Source of the DNA: Nitzschia sp. DOCU1 | Lineage: Eukaryota > Bacillariophyta > Bacillariophyceae > Bacillariales > Bacillariaceae | NCBI GenBank assembly: GCA_951394045.1 | Contig: OX595996.1 | Coordinates: forward strand, 744,001-808,000 | Length of the DNA stretch: 64,000 nt | Direction: 5' to 3' | Shown here: positions 40,254-48,997 of the stretch, piece after piece | How positions within the stretch are numbered: the stretch's first letter is position 1 | How the letters are laid out: the number at the start of each line of letters is the position of its first letter | Made by a program: the position numbers and the translations under genes | Notes under the pieces: generated by a model | What the model was told of the DNA's origin: nothing | The model's input: the letters and a program-made list of their open reading frames with translations, nothing else | The model's database searches: none

Positions 40254-43067
40254 AGCACCTGTACTATCCAGGAGAGTTTTTCGGGCTCCAGGGGGGAGAT
40301 TTGAAAGCCTGGGGGAATCATCTGTGGGAAGTATTTGTGGACACGCTGGGTGAGTGTTACATTGTCCGGGCAGTCAGCAGTAAGCGGGCAAGTTCCCTCC
40401 ACCCTCTCGTTCCCTTCAAATGAAAGCAAGTCAGCGATAAAGTTCTCTTTTCCCTTGATGTGTTGGCGGCATAGGCAGACGTCAGCTTCATAGGTGAGGG
40501 TTGCAATCTTTCTGGCAATGAGTTGGACCGCTTCAAAGTAGGGAGAGTCTGGTTTCAGTCTCCCGGCCTTGTACATCCATCCCAGGGCACTGGTGTTGTC
40601 GGCCAGTGACAGTAGGCATTCATAGCTCCCTTCCTTTGCGTCATCACACATAAGCCAGATGGTGATAGCCAGGGCGAGAAACTCTAGGACGTTGTTGGCG
40701 GCGCTTCCTTTTCGTATGTTGGTGCCCGGTGGGATTTTTAAGTCTCCACCCTCTCCCTGTGTGCACAAGGAATCCTCCCAGCCCCACGGGGCATGAGTCA
40801 GACACCCCAATGCCACCTGGTTTCCTGTGCACCAGGAGGTTGATGGATATTCCTCGGTGTGCTCTCTCTAGAAACAACATGAACTGCTCTAGATCGTTCA
40901 CATCAGAATCACTCAAGTTTGTCCTTCCCCACTTTCTCCGCTTGGGGTCAACCTTGTCTCTCAGTCGTGACAGGAAGTGTCGGCTCAGTGGCAGGGTAAA
41001 GGCAGCATGATTCAGCCTTCCCAATAGAGACTCTAGAGCTTTGATTGTCATCTTCCTCTGGTTCGTTGCCACTTTCATGTCCTGGCTCCATGCAAGGAAC
41101 TTGTCGGTTGGTAGTCTTAACTCTAGGGCCCTCCCATCCAGTTCCCATCCGAGCACCATTTGGACTTCGGCATGGGTCCCTTCTGCTGCCAGCTTTTCAG
41201 GACTCAGGTTTGGTCGTCTCTTGATGGGCTCCTTGTCTCCTTCGTAGGGTCGGCTGGTCACATGCACTGCCAAGGGTATACACTTTCCTGACCGCTCCAG
41301 CCATTTGTCATCATCAATACACGTGTTGATGAGGTCGTCTACAAAGTCATCGGTCCGTGCCGGCACATTGGTAGGTATGTCGTACACCAGTTCCCGTGCT
41401 GGCCTGATGTCCTTGGCCTTGCTGTTTCTAATTGGTGGAGGTACCGTCTCTCGACCTGGTGGGTACGTCTTGGTGGGATCCCATCGAGTGTCGATGAGGA
41501 TCTCGTTGGCTAGGTCGGTCACCATTTCTGATATTGTTGTCCAGCCTGCTGGGTTTGGCGTTCCCCCAAAGGCTAATCGAAGCATGATGAGAGCCATTTT
41601 GCCTAGCGCTATGATCTGCATCATTGCAGTTCTCCCATTGTGGTGGAGCCTCCTGTAGGCATCAGCATAATCGAACTTGGCCGTAAAGATCGTCTTGTTC
41701 GGGAACTCCAACCGCAAGGCAACCATGAAGTGTAGTATTCTGGACAGGCAAAACCCATAGATTAGCTCATTGTAGGCGTCTTGGTCTATACGATCATTGA
41801 TTGATCGTTTAGTTTTGGTGAAGTTGAAGGAGCTGTCGTGGGTCAGTCGCGTCTTCTCGATCCTCTCTCCTGTTGGGCCTAGCGTTGCTTGTTTTGCTGC
41901 TCCCATCGGTTGTAGTAAGGCTCCCGGCAGCTCAACGAGGCTATCCAGGGGTATTGGCAAGGCAAAGCCATGGAGTACTTCTTTCTCGAGTAATCTCCTG
42001 ACCTCAACTTCGTTGCTGGCCGCTGACTTGTGGTTCCCATACTCCATTGCCAGCTCGAGGTCTTCCTTCCTATCTGCTTCTGTCAGCTCCCAGTCAAAAT
42101 GGAACGAGACTCCTTCTGTCATGTATGTCTTCATTTTGTTCCAACTTGGGTGCTTCCTGTATATCTTCTCCAGGTCTGGGACGGGCCTAAACTCCATACC
42201 ATATCCAATCGTTGAATTGGCATAGTGTTTGCTAATCGCGTCCAAGTCATAGTCAAATTCCCTCAGTAGCTCCAAATTTTTCCTCATGGCTTCATCACCA
42301 GTGTCGAACTCAAAGGGTGGCTTCTCTGGGACAGACATCGCTGCACCATTGAGCAACCGCACAGAGAGCGTCAACCAAAGAGGTGGCTGGAAGAAGTCAT
42401 TTGGGGCGTGGAGGGTGGGAAAGAGCGTGACAACATTCGAAGGAAGATACTTACTAATGGTCTCGGCGTCACGCACATTTAATTTTGCAACCCGTCTCAT
42501 GTTTCTGGTCTTGGTTTGATCATCAAGTAGTCTGGTGGGGTTTCCCCTCATCTGGTCCACTAGCCACGACACAGAACGCAATGGTTCACTGGGTGTCTGG
42601 GTTTTGTGAGTAGTTGTTGTGGTCACATCATGTGCCCGAGTCTGTCCATCAACGGTCCTTTTTGCGTTATTTCCCCCCTTATTCGGTACTTCCAAGGTGG
42701 AGAAGGTTGAGACAAACTTTTGGGTGGGGGCGCGCGCAGACCAACATTTTTGGTCCGAGCACAATGACTTGGGGCTCGGACCAAAATTAGTGACGTCGGT
42801 TCGTGGAGTCTGTCCGTCAACGGTCTTTTGAGTTGGGGCGCGCTCAGGCCAAAATTCTTGGTCCGAGCACAAAAACTTTGTGCCCGGACCTCTCCTTCTG
42901 ATGCTGGCGTGAAGTTTGTTCCCTTGTTGTGGTTGTTGTTGGGCAGCTCTTGTAGGTTGGGCATCTACTATTGTAGGACTACCGCCGCCGAACCGGTCAG
43001 TATCGACACACAGTGGACGATCGAGAATACGATATATCTCAGGAGTCCGACCGGCCCGGCGTACTTC
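40250..43067 (-). CDS. pol: reverse transcriptase-RNase H of the tyrosine-recombinase element, one frameshift
   Basis: The RT frame is open from the base after the gag UGA (43067), with no ATG until well inside, which supports a gag-pol fusion. RT motifs are AKFDYADAYRRLHHNGRTAM, LRLAFGGTPNPAGW and the active-site DDFVDD, followed by LESLLGRLNH, a DIRS-type thumb signature. RNase H begins with SDSCPVGLGGF (first Asp), but then the frame shifts at the five-A run (40735-40739 on the plus strand). The second frame carries NNVLEFLALAITIWL (Glu) and LADNTSALGW (Asp). One extra A explains the break; a programmed +1 shift is the alternative. It copies the element RNA into DNA. The N-terminal 100 residues contain a repeated CSDQ peptide. 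Confidence 0.88.
42726..42890. repeat. two 56-bp direct repeats containing hairpins, downstream of the gag UGA
   Basis: 42726-42782 and 42835-42890 are similar copies and encode related CSDQ-containing peptides at the start of pol. The second contains a near-perfect hairpin at 42860-42890 (14-bp stem starting ggtccgagc, one mismatch); the first has a shorter stem. These lie about 180 nt and 290 nt after the gag stop in the RNA. Confidence 0.7.
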
Positions 43068-45191
43068 TCAGTTACTGTGGGTATTCTCCCCTCGGAAGGC
43101 CCATGCCGCCTCCAACTTACCACTGATTATGTCGTGTTCTTCAGTTGTCAGCTTGTCACTTGGCTTGTGGGCTCCCCTGCATCGTCCTTTGCAGACTCCT
43201 TCGACTTGGTAGCGTATGCATAGGAAGCGGGGTTCCCCACTCCTGTGATGCTTGGTCTTGGGCCAGCCCTGGGTGAAGTGGTTCCTTCTCTGGTCATCGA
43301 AGTTGAATACTGACTTGAACTCTTTACCACTGGGCAGTTTCCACGCTTGGATGGGGGCTGGGTTCGTTCCGTACCAGGCTGGGTCGCTGTTCCCTGCCCT
43401 TCCTCCTGGGCTGTCTCTCTCGCTTGTTGTTGTCACCACAGTTCTGGCACGTCCCCCCCCTGGGGCTGGGGCTGTCACAGCCACCGCGGACCCATTGAAG
43501 GAGGGCGGTAGTTGCAGATCAGGCAGGTGGCCATACGCTGTCTGGAGGAACAGTGTCTTGACGTCATCTTCCATAAATGTGGCTAGTTCGTACCGGCCCT
43601 TCTCGATGGCTGATTCTCCGTCTTGTGTGCTTATGATGATACCGGTGAACTTCCTCAAGAAGAGTTGGAATGCTCGGTCAAATGCGAATGCTAGTTTGGC
43701 CCACATGGCTACCTTGGTGGGTGCAATAAGCACCAGCATCCTTTCATGTTCGCGCAGTTTCATCAGGGCCGTTTGGTACCCTTGTATTGCAATATTGTGG
43801 GGTCCGTTCAGCAGTTGTACAAGTTTCACCGTACAATCCACTTGTTTTGCCAACTCATCGAAGTTGCTTGGGATATGAAGTTCGCTCTTGGCAAACAGTT
43901 TTACGCCCTCGTCTCCTAGGTCTTCTGCTCCAAATGTTGAACGCATCGCAAACTCACGTTCCTTGACAGTAGAGGCCTTGGGTACCGTCTTGGGGGAAAA
44001 CATGAACACTGTCAGGCCACTGGGCAAGGTGTTGTAGTCCCTTGCCAGGTATCCTTGGGAGAAGAACTGCACAAGACAGTTGGTGTTGATATCACAGGAC
44101 CACGCGGCCCTGTCGATCTCACCCAGCGCAAACTGTAGTGCCTTCCCAGCATCCTTGTCACTGAGCAGTCTCTCGGTGAATTTGGGCATGACGGGCTCAA
44201 AGTCCATCCAATCACTGGCTGACAGCAGGCGGAACAGGTCTTTCCCTTCCTCTGTGAACCTGTGTGTCATCTGTTTGCGCTCCCTTTCCTTGAGCTGGGC
44301 TTCCAGCGCTCTCTCGTTGGTCTTGGCAATCATAAGCATGACATCTCGGAGACCAGCGTCTGTTACCGTGCCCCCTCCTTGTCCAGCTCCCACTGGTGCC
44401 ATTGCATTGGGTGTGGTCGGGCTGCTTGTTTCTTGGAGAGCGATCAACTTCCTCCCAATCTGGTGGCATACATCGTCCATCTCGCTGGATCCTGGGGTGT
44501 CTTCAGTGCTACTCTTGTGATGCCCATTGGCAACCAGCCACAGCCATGCAAGAAGTTCCTTGAGCCCTTTCTGGTCCTCAGAGGCGCTTTCCACAGTCAT
44601 CCCATCCAACTCACTTGTGGTCTTTTCGAACTTCTCCAGTAGTTTCCATGCTGCTTCTTCGCTCTGGGTAGGTCCCGACGGCATTGCTCCCCACAGCTTG
44701 GGGTGGATCCAGAAGATGCCACGGTGCTCATCAGGCACATAGTCTGTCCCGTCATCGCCTGCTTTCAATGCTTTGAACTCCGCCGCCGACTGGGCTCCAA
44801 GTAGGGTGTCCAATCCAGGGATCTTGGTACTCAATCGGCGAGTATGGTGCGGTCCTCCTCCATTCTCGCCTTTCACAGTCTCCTGGGTGATCATCACATA
44901 CTTGAGTGTTTGTTTTCCCAATCCTGATGCTCCGACCAGTTTGAACTCTCCGTCTTCGTCCTTCACAACGGTCACGTTATGGACGAACCTAACTTTTTCG
45001 TGGGGTTCCGCAGCTAGGACGGCGCCATCTCCCGCCATGGTTCCAAACTCAACGAGTTGTCTTCCAAAGTCTTGGCCTCCGGACGCGTCAAACGCCGACA
45101 AAGGCTTTCCTAGGTTTGCGTTTGGCCAGGACCCTTCCAAACTCGCACGCGAGGCCAGGAAGTTGGACCACTTGAAGGTAGTAGAAGCCAT
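43068..45191 (-). CDS. gag: gag-like protein of the tyrosine-recombinase element
   Basis: 707 residues from ATG 45191, just after the A1 repeat. Most of it shows no known domain, but the C-terminus has CIRYQVEGVCKGRCRGAH, a C-x8-C-x3-C-x3-H zinc-binding pattern suited to RNA binding, followed by a helix. A Gly/Ser/Ala linker precedes it. The frame ends in a UGA and is in the same frame as RT, with no other stop for 65 codons. Its place (first gene), basic zinc motif and size are those of Gag in DIRS-type elements. Confidence 0.7.
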   Translation of the reverse strand: MASTTFKWSNFLASRASLEGSWPNANLGKPLSAFDASGGQDFGRQLVEFGTMAGDGAVLAAEPHEKVRFVHNVTVVKDEDGEFKLVGASGLGKQTLKYVMITQETVKGENGGGPHHTRRLSTKIPGLDTLLGAQSAAEFKALKAGDDGTDYVPDEHRGIFWIHPKLWGAMPSGPTQSEEAAWKLLEKFEKTTSELDGMTVESASEDQKGLKELLAWLWLVANGHHKSSTEDTPGSSEMDDVCHQIGRKLIALQETSSPTTPNAMAPVGAGQGGGTVTDAGLRDVMLMIAKTNERALEAQLKERERKQMTHRFTEEGKDLFRLLSASDWMDFEPVMPKFTERLLSDKDAGKALQFALGEIDRAAWSCDINTNCLVQFFSQGYLARDYNTLPSGLTVFMFSPKTVPKASTVKEREFAMRSTFGAEDLGDEGVKLFAKSELHIPSNFDELAKQVDCTVKLVQLLNGPHNIAIQGYQTALMKLREHERMLVLIAPTKVAMWAKLAFAFDRAFQLFLRKFTGIIISTQDGESAIEKGRYELATFMEDDVKTLFLQTAYGHLPDLQLPPSFNGSAVAVTAPAPGGGRARTVVTTTSERDSPGGRAGNSDPAWYGTNPAPIQAWKLPSGKEFKSVFNFDDQRRNHFTQGWPKTKHHRSGEPRFLCIRYQVEGVCKGRCRGAHKPSDKLTTEEHDIISGKLEAAWAFRGENTHSN

Positions 45192-45210
45192 TGAACAAAG
45201 GAGAAACAAC

Positions 45211-45395
45211 GTTTTAAAATTGCTACAACAATCAAAAGGGGTCTGAATCTTGTTCAGTTCCGTTGAGATTGTGACTCTCTCACAACTCATCGGGGTTGCC
45301 TTCGGAAGCTAGCTACTTTCTCTGACGGGTCATCTGACTGGTGGTCGTCGTTCCTCTGGCGTCTGTCCTCCCTCCGTCGTTTGCTGATGCTTACG
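45211..45395 (-). repeat. split direct repeat, A1 block (185 bp)
   Basis: It matches 38650-38836 apart from two T in a homopolymer. It precedes gag and should hold the element promoter. Confidence 0.95.
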
Positions 45396-45428
45396 CGATA
45401 TCGTGGCGAATTTAGTCAAGACATGCTG

Positions 45429-46072
45429 TCACCGACGATACAACACGAGGGACAAAAACAACACCAACGAGACAATCAACCACTTCCAATAATTACTTCT
45501 CGACATGGAAGTCCGCATTCCCTCGAACTCGGTGAATGGAAGATAGAGGAGTGAACTTCTCCCGGGAAGGCGCTTTCGGAACCTCTTCAAATCGAGGTCC
45601 TTTGTGAGTTTAAGAGAGCAATCACTATGGACGCGTGCGGATACAAGGCTTGGCATGCATGGGTCCTGCTAAATTTTAGACTTGCTCTACAGATGGACGA
45701 GTGCGAAGACAACCCATCAGTCTTGGGACAAAAAGATGGAGCGCTTCCCCTTTGATGATGAAGTTCTCGCACCACACCCTGCAAAATATCAAGCTTGGAG
45801 GATCGCAACGTCGTCACAACCTCTTCTTCTTCGTCTACCAAAATATTGCGGATCGTGGTTGGACCGTCACTGGCTTCTAGCAGTAATGACGGAGGGCGGA
45901 GCAGCCAAGACGCCGGCTTGTTCCTGCTAATGCTGCTTCTGTCAGTCGGCGTTTGATTGGCGGCATGGAGAAAATGCGAGCATGAGGAGTCCATGGCGTC
46001 CAATGCTGCTGCCAATCCAAGCGTGCCAATTGATTCAGATGGTGGTCGCTGCAGCGTCTTGAACGAGTCCAT
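45429..46072 (-). CDS. possible small tail-anchored protein, exon structure unresolved
   Basis: A frame from ATG 46072 to 45587 (starting MMDSFKTLQRPPSESIG) and a second frame at 45429-45656 that ends in a basic-flanked hydrophobic segment (YWKWLIVSLVLFLSLVLYRR) lie in line. The second has the form of a C-terminal tail anchor. I could not find a splice pair with the right phase to join them, so they may be separate or spurious. The retroelement lies 34 bp beyond the stop. No family is recognised. Confidence 0.25.
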
Positions 46073-46083
46073 CACCGAGGGAC

Positions 46084-46434
46084 ATGACCAAGACGCCGAC
46101 GACGATACTGCCGGCGGCGGTCACGTCTTGTTACCCGAAAGCGTCAATCATCTTCGATCTCAAGCAGCTAAAAGAATACAATCTTCGAAAGCAAGCGGCA
46201 GCTCTTGGGGCAGCACTCTTGTTCTTGACATCGAGATCGTTGGGGTGGACGAGAAGTATTGCGGAAATATGCTCTTCGTTTGCCAAACACGACGATTACA
46301 GTAATGTCAAAGGACAAGCTCTGATTAAAGCCAAGCACGTTCCGGTTCGTCGTCCGAACGAAACGGCCATATGTAATTCGTCTAGTACTAATAGATTAGA
46401 GATGTGTAATTCGTCTATAGTACTAATAGATTAG
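46084..46434 (+). pseudogene. TFIIB-like cyclin-fold fragment
   Basis: The frame contains LKEYNLRKQAAALGAALLFL, then SRSLGWTRSIAEICSSF and later IKAKHV. This is the pattern of the first cyclin repeat of TFIIB/Brf-type factors (an aliphatic helix, then a GxxRxxxEI turn), which bind TBP and start transcription. There is no zinc ribbon upstream and no second repeat downstream, and the frame ends soon after. It looks like a decayed or truncated copy rather than a working gene; an undetected intron could change that. Confidence 0.4.
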
Positions 46435-46439
46435 AGATG
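46372..46439. repeat. tandem duplication, two copies of 33-35 bp
   Basis: 46372-46404 and 46405-46439 both read tgtaattcgtcta, then gtactaatagattagagatg; the second has two extra bases. Confidence 0.9.
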
Positions 46440-46535
46440 TGTCATCCATACTCCATTGAATTTTGGCAGCCGACCGACGGCGGTGCACAATGCACCGCAT
46501 TGTTCGAATGTCACCATATCTTTCTCAAAAATGAA

Positions 46536-46610
46536 TATCTCAGAACTCTTTTTTGCATAAGCCTCTATCAATAGTATTCAAAGCTCTGTGCAAAAAAGAT
46601 GTCTGAGATA
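46536..46610. repeat. short inverted repeat, 21-22 bp arms
   Basis: 46536-46557 and 46590-46610 are inverted copies with two or three mismatches (tatctcaga ... cttttttgca). It could form a stem of about 20 bp with a 32-bp loop. No function is assigned. Confidence 0.6.
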
Positions 46611-46775
46611 CAATGTTTGGATGAAGTAATGATCGATAGAATGGTGTCCATGGTCGGACCGAGATTTCGTTTCCGTGATAGCATCGAGCGAAAACATCAT
46701 CGCGCCCAAAAAATGATTCCAAGTTTGACTAATTTGATTGCAATTATTCATGATTCAAATGTTAATCCCGGGCGC

Positions 46776-46810
46776 GAGACGTTTACGCGCAGTTTGGAAC
46801 CGCTAGAATC
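46776..46810. repeat. 35-nt dispersed motif, right copy (inverted)
   Basis: Reverse complement of 38373-38407 at 31 of 35 positions. Both copies would encode a peptide like ETFTR-x-LEPL-x-S in the matching frame. Confidence 0.6.
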
Positions 46811-47369
46811 ACCGAGCTACCTTACCATCTCTACTATCATCCTCTACTAGCTACTAGCTGCTAGTTGAGAGGCTGTTACCTCTACCCAACTATCGTACGA
46901 GCTGGTGCCAGATCTCGAGATTGCCTAATCCGTCAACTGTTGAGATTAGGGAGAACCTAAAACTGGCCAGCTTCCTCTTTTTCATGCTTGCCAGTCGCAT
47001 CATTCTACTTTTGATTACTGGCTAGTAGTGGACTACTACTGCTCCCTGCTAAAGCTTCTTGACACTTTAGTGCCGCTGTGGAGGTATGATCTGGCGGTTC
47101 GGGAGAATCTCTAACAAACATGCAATGTTTGAAGAACGCACGACGATAAGATCGCTTGCTACAAAACTTTCAGGCCAGTCGGCGCCTGTGTAACTGCCAA
47201 GCGGCAGCAGTTTGGCACATTCGTACCCAACAGTGACGAGATAATGAATCTCACCGACGATTCTCAGAGTCGACGACCATTGCTTTTCGTGTTCGTGTAC
47301 CGAGCCATCATCCTCGGAGCACCTGAAAGGTACTAACCATGGTGCTCTAGAGACTTCTTCAACCGTCCA

Positions 47370-48458
47370 TCACTCGGCCTTATTCAGTGCTTTTGCAAAG
47401 AAAACAATGTCTTCGTCCGTTCCTTTGGCGCACCTGGATCGTTCGAATCGCTCGAGAGTGACAAACGACAATGCCTGTTGGCAATGCTGACCAGGATCAC
47501 ACAAGACAACACAGTAGCCGTTTTGTGGTACTTCGCCTGCTACCAGGCCACCTCCAGCATTCTTTGCAGTAGTAGCAGTATCGGCTTGCTCCAAAGCTTG
47601 GGCCATGGCCAAATGTGTTGGATCTCGGCTGACACCGCACAATATCACATAGTGCCCGACATAGGGGGCGACAACGGTTGCCTGGCGGCTACATAGAATG
47701 GCGTAGTCGATCAGTACCAGTGCAATGCAATTGAAATGACAAGCTGCATTCAAGACAAGATCTAGTGGGATTCCTTGTGGAGCGCAGAACAAGTTGGATG
47801 AAAGATCTGTTTGTAGTTCTGTAAAGATGGTAGTAACCCGTTGTTTGTCACTTCCAAATGCATCTTGATAGTAAACCTCGTCCTTGTACTCCTCTTCGAC
47901 TTGAAATACCTTGGAGCAAAACAAGTAGCGCGTATTGCGGTTGTTATTGTTGTTGTTGCTTTTTCGTACGAGTGCATCGATTTGACGCACCAAATCGGCT
48001 GTCCAGATGCTTTGTGTGTTGATGGCATCTCGAAGAGTTCGGTATTGCAGTGCTTCTGATTCCGACATGGCGCCAGCAGTGGACGCCACCCCCACTCCCT
48101 CTTCCGGAAATGCCATCCATCGAAGGACCATCATGATGCAAGCAAGGCCGCAATCCCAGGATTCTAATTGTCCCACCCGAGACGGCACACTGTAAAGAGA
48201 GCTTGATGAATCGGCGTTATCATTTCTCTCTAGGCCTTCCTTCAATCTTTTAGCACTAAAGTTCTCTCCAATCAAGTCTGCCAAGGCTTGTTCGAGAAGT
48301 CGATTTTCTTTTTGAAACTCATTTCGTTTATCCCTGGCACTTTGCACGGTATGGAACGGTCGTCGCACCAAGCCAAACGGAGCCAACAAGCGTGTCAGTA
48401 GTTCATCTAACAGATTTCGCTCCATCGATCCAGCTCCTTCATCGCTGCTGATGACCAT
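47370..48458 (-). CDS. GUCD1-like protein (guanylyl cyclase domain-containing protein 1, C39-peptidase-like fold)
   Basis: 362 residues from ATG 48458, single exon. QLESWDCGLACIMMVLRWM (about residues 97-115) is the hallmark of the GUCD1/Guanylate_cyc_2 family, which resembles papain-like C39 enzymes rather than true guanylyl cyclases. HFNCIALVLIDYAIL and GHYVILCGV (about 235-275) supply the later strands and the conserved His, and NGYCVVLCDPG follows. The insert with an Asn run (SNNNNNNRN) is a local loop expansion. Cys in the first motif and the His in GHYVILCG are the likely catalytic pair if it is an enzyme. The family's cellular role is unclear, so I give no reaction. Confidence 0.8.
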   Translation of the reverse strand: MVISSDEGAGSMERNLLDELLTRLLAPFGLVRRPFHTVQSARDKRNEFQKENRLLEQALADLIGENFSAKRLKEGLERNDNADSSSSLYSVPSRVGQLESWDCGLACIMMVLRWMAFPEEGVGVASTAGAMSESEALQYRTLRDAINTQSIWTADLVRQIDALVRKSNNNNNNRNTRYLFCSKVFQVEEEYKDEVYYQDAFGSDKQRVTTIFTELQTDLSSNLFCAPQGIPLDLVLNAACHFNCIALVLIDYAILCSRQATVVAPYVGHYVILCGVSRDPTHLAMAQALEQADTATTAKNAGGGLVAGEVPQNGYCVVLCDPGQHCQQALSFVTLERFERSRCAKGTDEDIVFFAKALNKAE

Positions 48459-48997
48459 GGGCAGGATGGTTGTTGTGGCTCATGAAGCGGACATTACCGC
48501 CAACGACGTTCCTATCAACCACAACAGTATGATCAGATGCATGCCCTTCTTTGTTGAGAGAGGGTGTCGTGGAGATTCCATCATGATCGAGATGATCTCG
48601 TGCTGATACATTGTTGGTCGTACAAACAGCCAGACGATTCCAGCGGCGGACCCGTGACCGTGCGACCTAATTGACTAATTCAGTCGTCGTACTAAGCTAT
48701 GGCATCTCCGCTTGAGCTACCTAGCGTGATCCTACCGGTGGGAGGAGCCCATAGCAGCAGACATCATCCTAAAGGACCCTCTACAACTACCAAAAGCAGA
48801 GATTAGCTACGATACCGTACTCTCTTTCGATTTTCTTGTCCTCCTACTCAGAGAGTGCGATCCTCCTTGTCGTTGAAACGCCCTGCTCATCAGGTTGCAC
48901 GTACGTCATTGCCAGTCGACAGCATGAAAGCAAGTACTAATATTATACTTCATGAAAACAAATACTAACATATGCTCAGCACAAACGCAGAGTATTA
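48459..48997. other. intergenic region
   Basis: Promoter side of the GUCD1-like gene and 3' flank of the next minus-strand gene. I see no gene, tRNA or long repeat. Confidence 0.45.

Larger units (their letters stand above)
38466..45395 (-). mobile_element. complete tyrosine-recombinase retrotransposon (DIRS order) with split direct repeats
   Basis: The 6,930-bp element reads on the minus strand: terminal repeat (45211-45395), gag, RT-RNase H, tyrosine recombinase, then three repeat blocks (38837-39020, 38650-38836, 38466-38649). The first terminal block matches the middle one and the two outer right-hand blocks match each other, so the plan is A1-ORFs-B1-A2-B2, the split-direct-repeat plan of PAT and Ngaro. 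There is no DDE integrase and no target duplication, as expected for integration by a tyrosine recombinase from a circle. Repeat copies are nearly identical, so the insertion is young, though RT-RNase H carries one frameshift. Confidence 0.9.
45396..47369. other. gene-poor region right of the retroelement
   Basis: It holds low-confidence coding fragments (45429-46072 minus, 46084-46434 plus), a small tandem repeat, a short hairpin and one copy of the 35-nt dispersed motif, each listed separately. From about 46,850 to 47,369 I see only AT-rich sequence with short ctagtag-type palindromes. Confidence 0.45.

Noticed and set aside
38466..45395. Second retroelement considered as a Ty3/Gypsy or LTR element
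   Set aside because: There are no LTRs flanking the coding part, no DDE integrase and no target duplication; a tyrosine recombinase and split repeats are present instead.
47370..48458. True guanylyl cyclase activity for the GUCD1-like protein
   Set aside because: The class III cyclase residues are absent; the family name comes from an old annotation and the fold is C39-peptidase-like.
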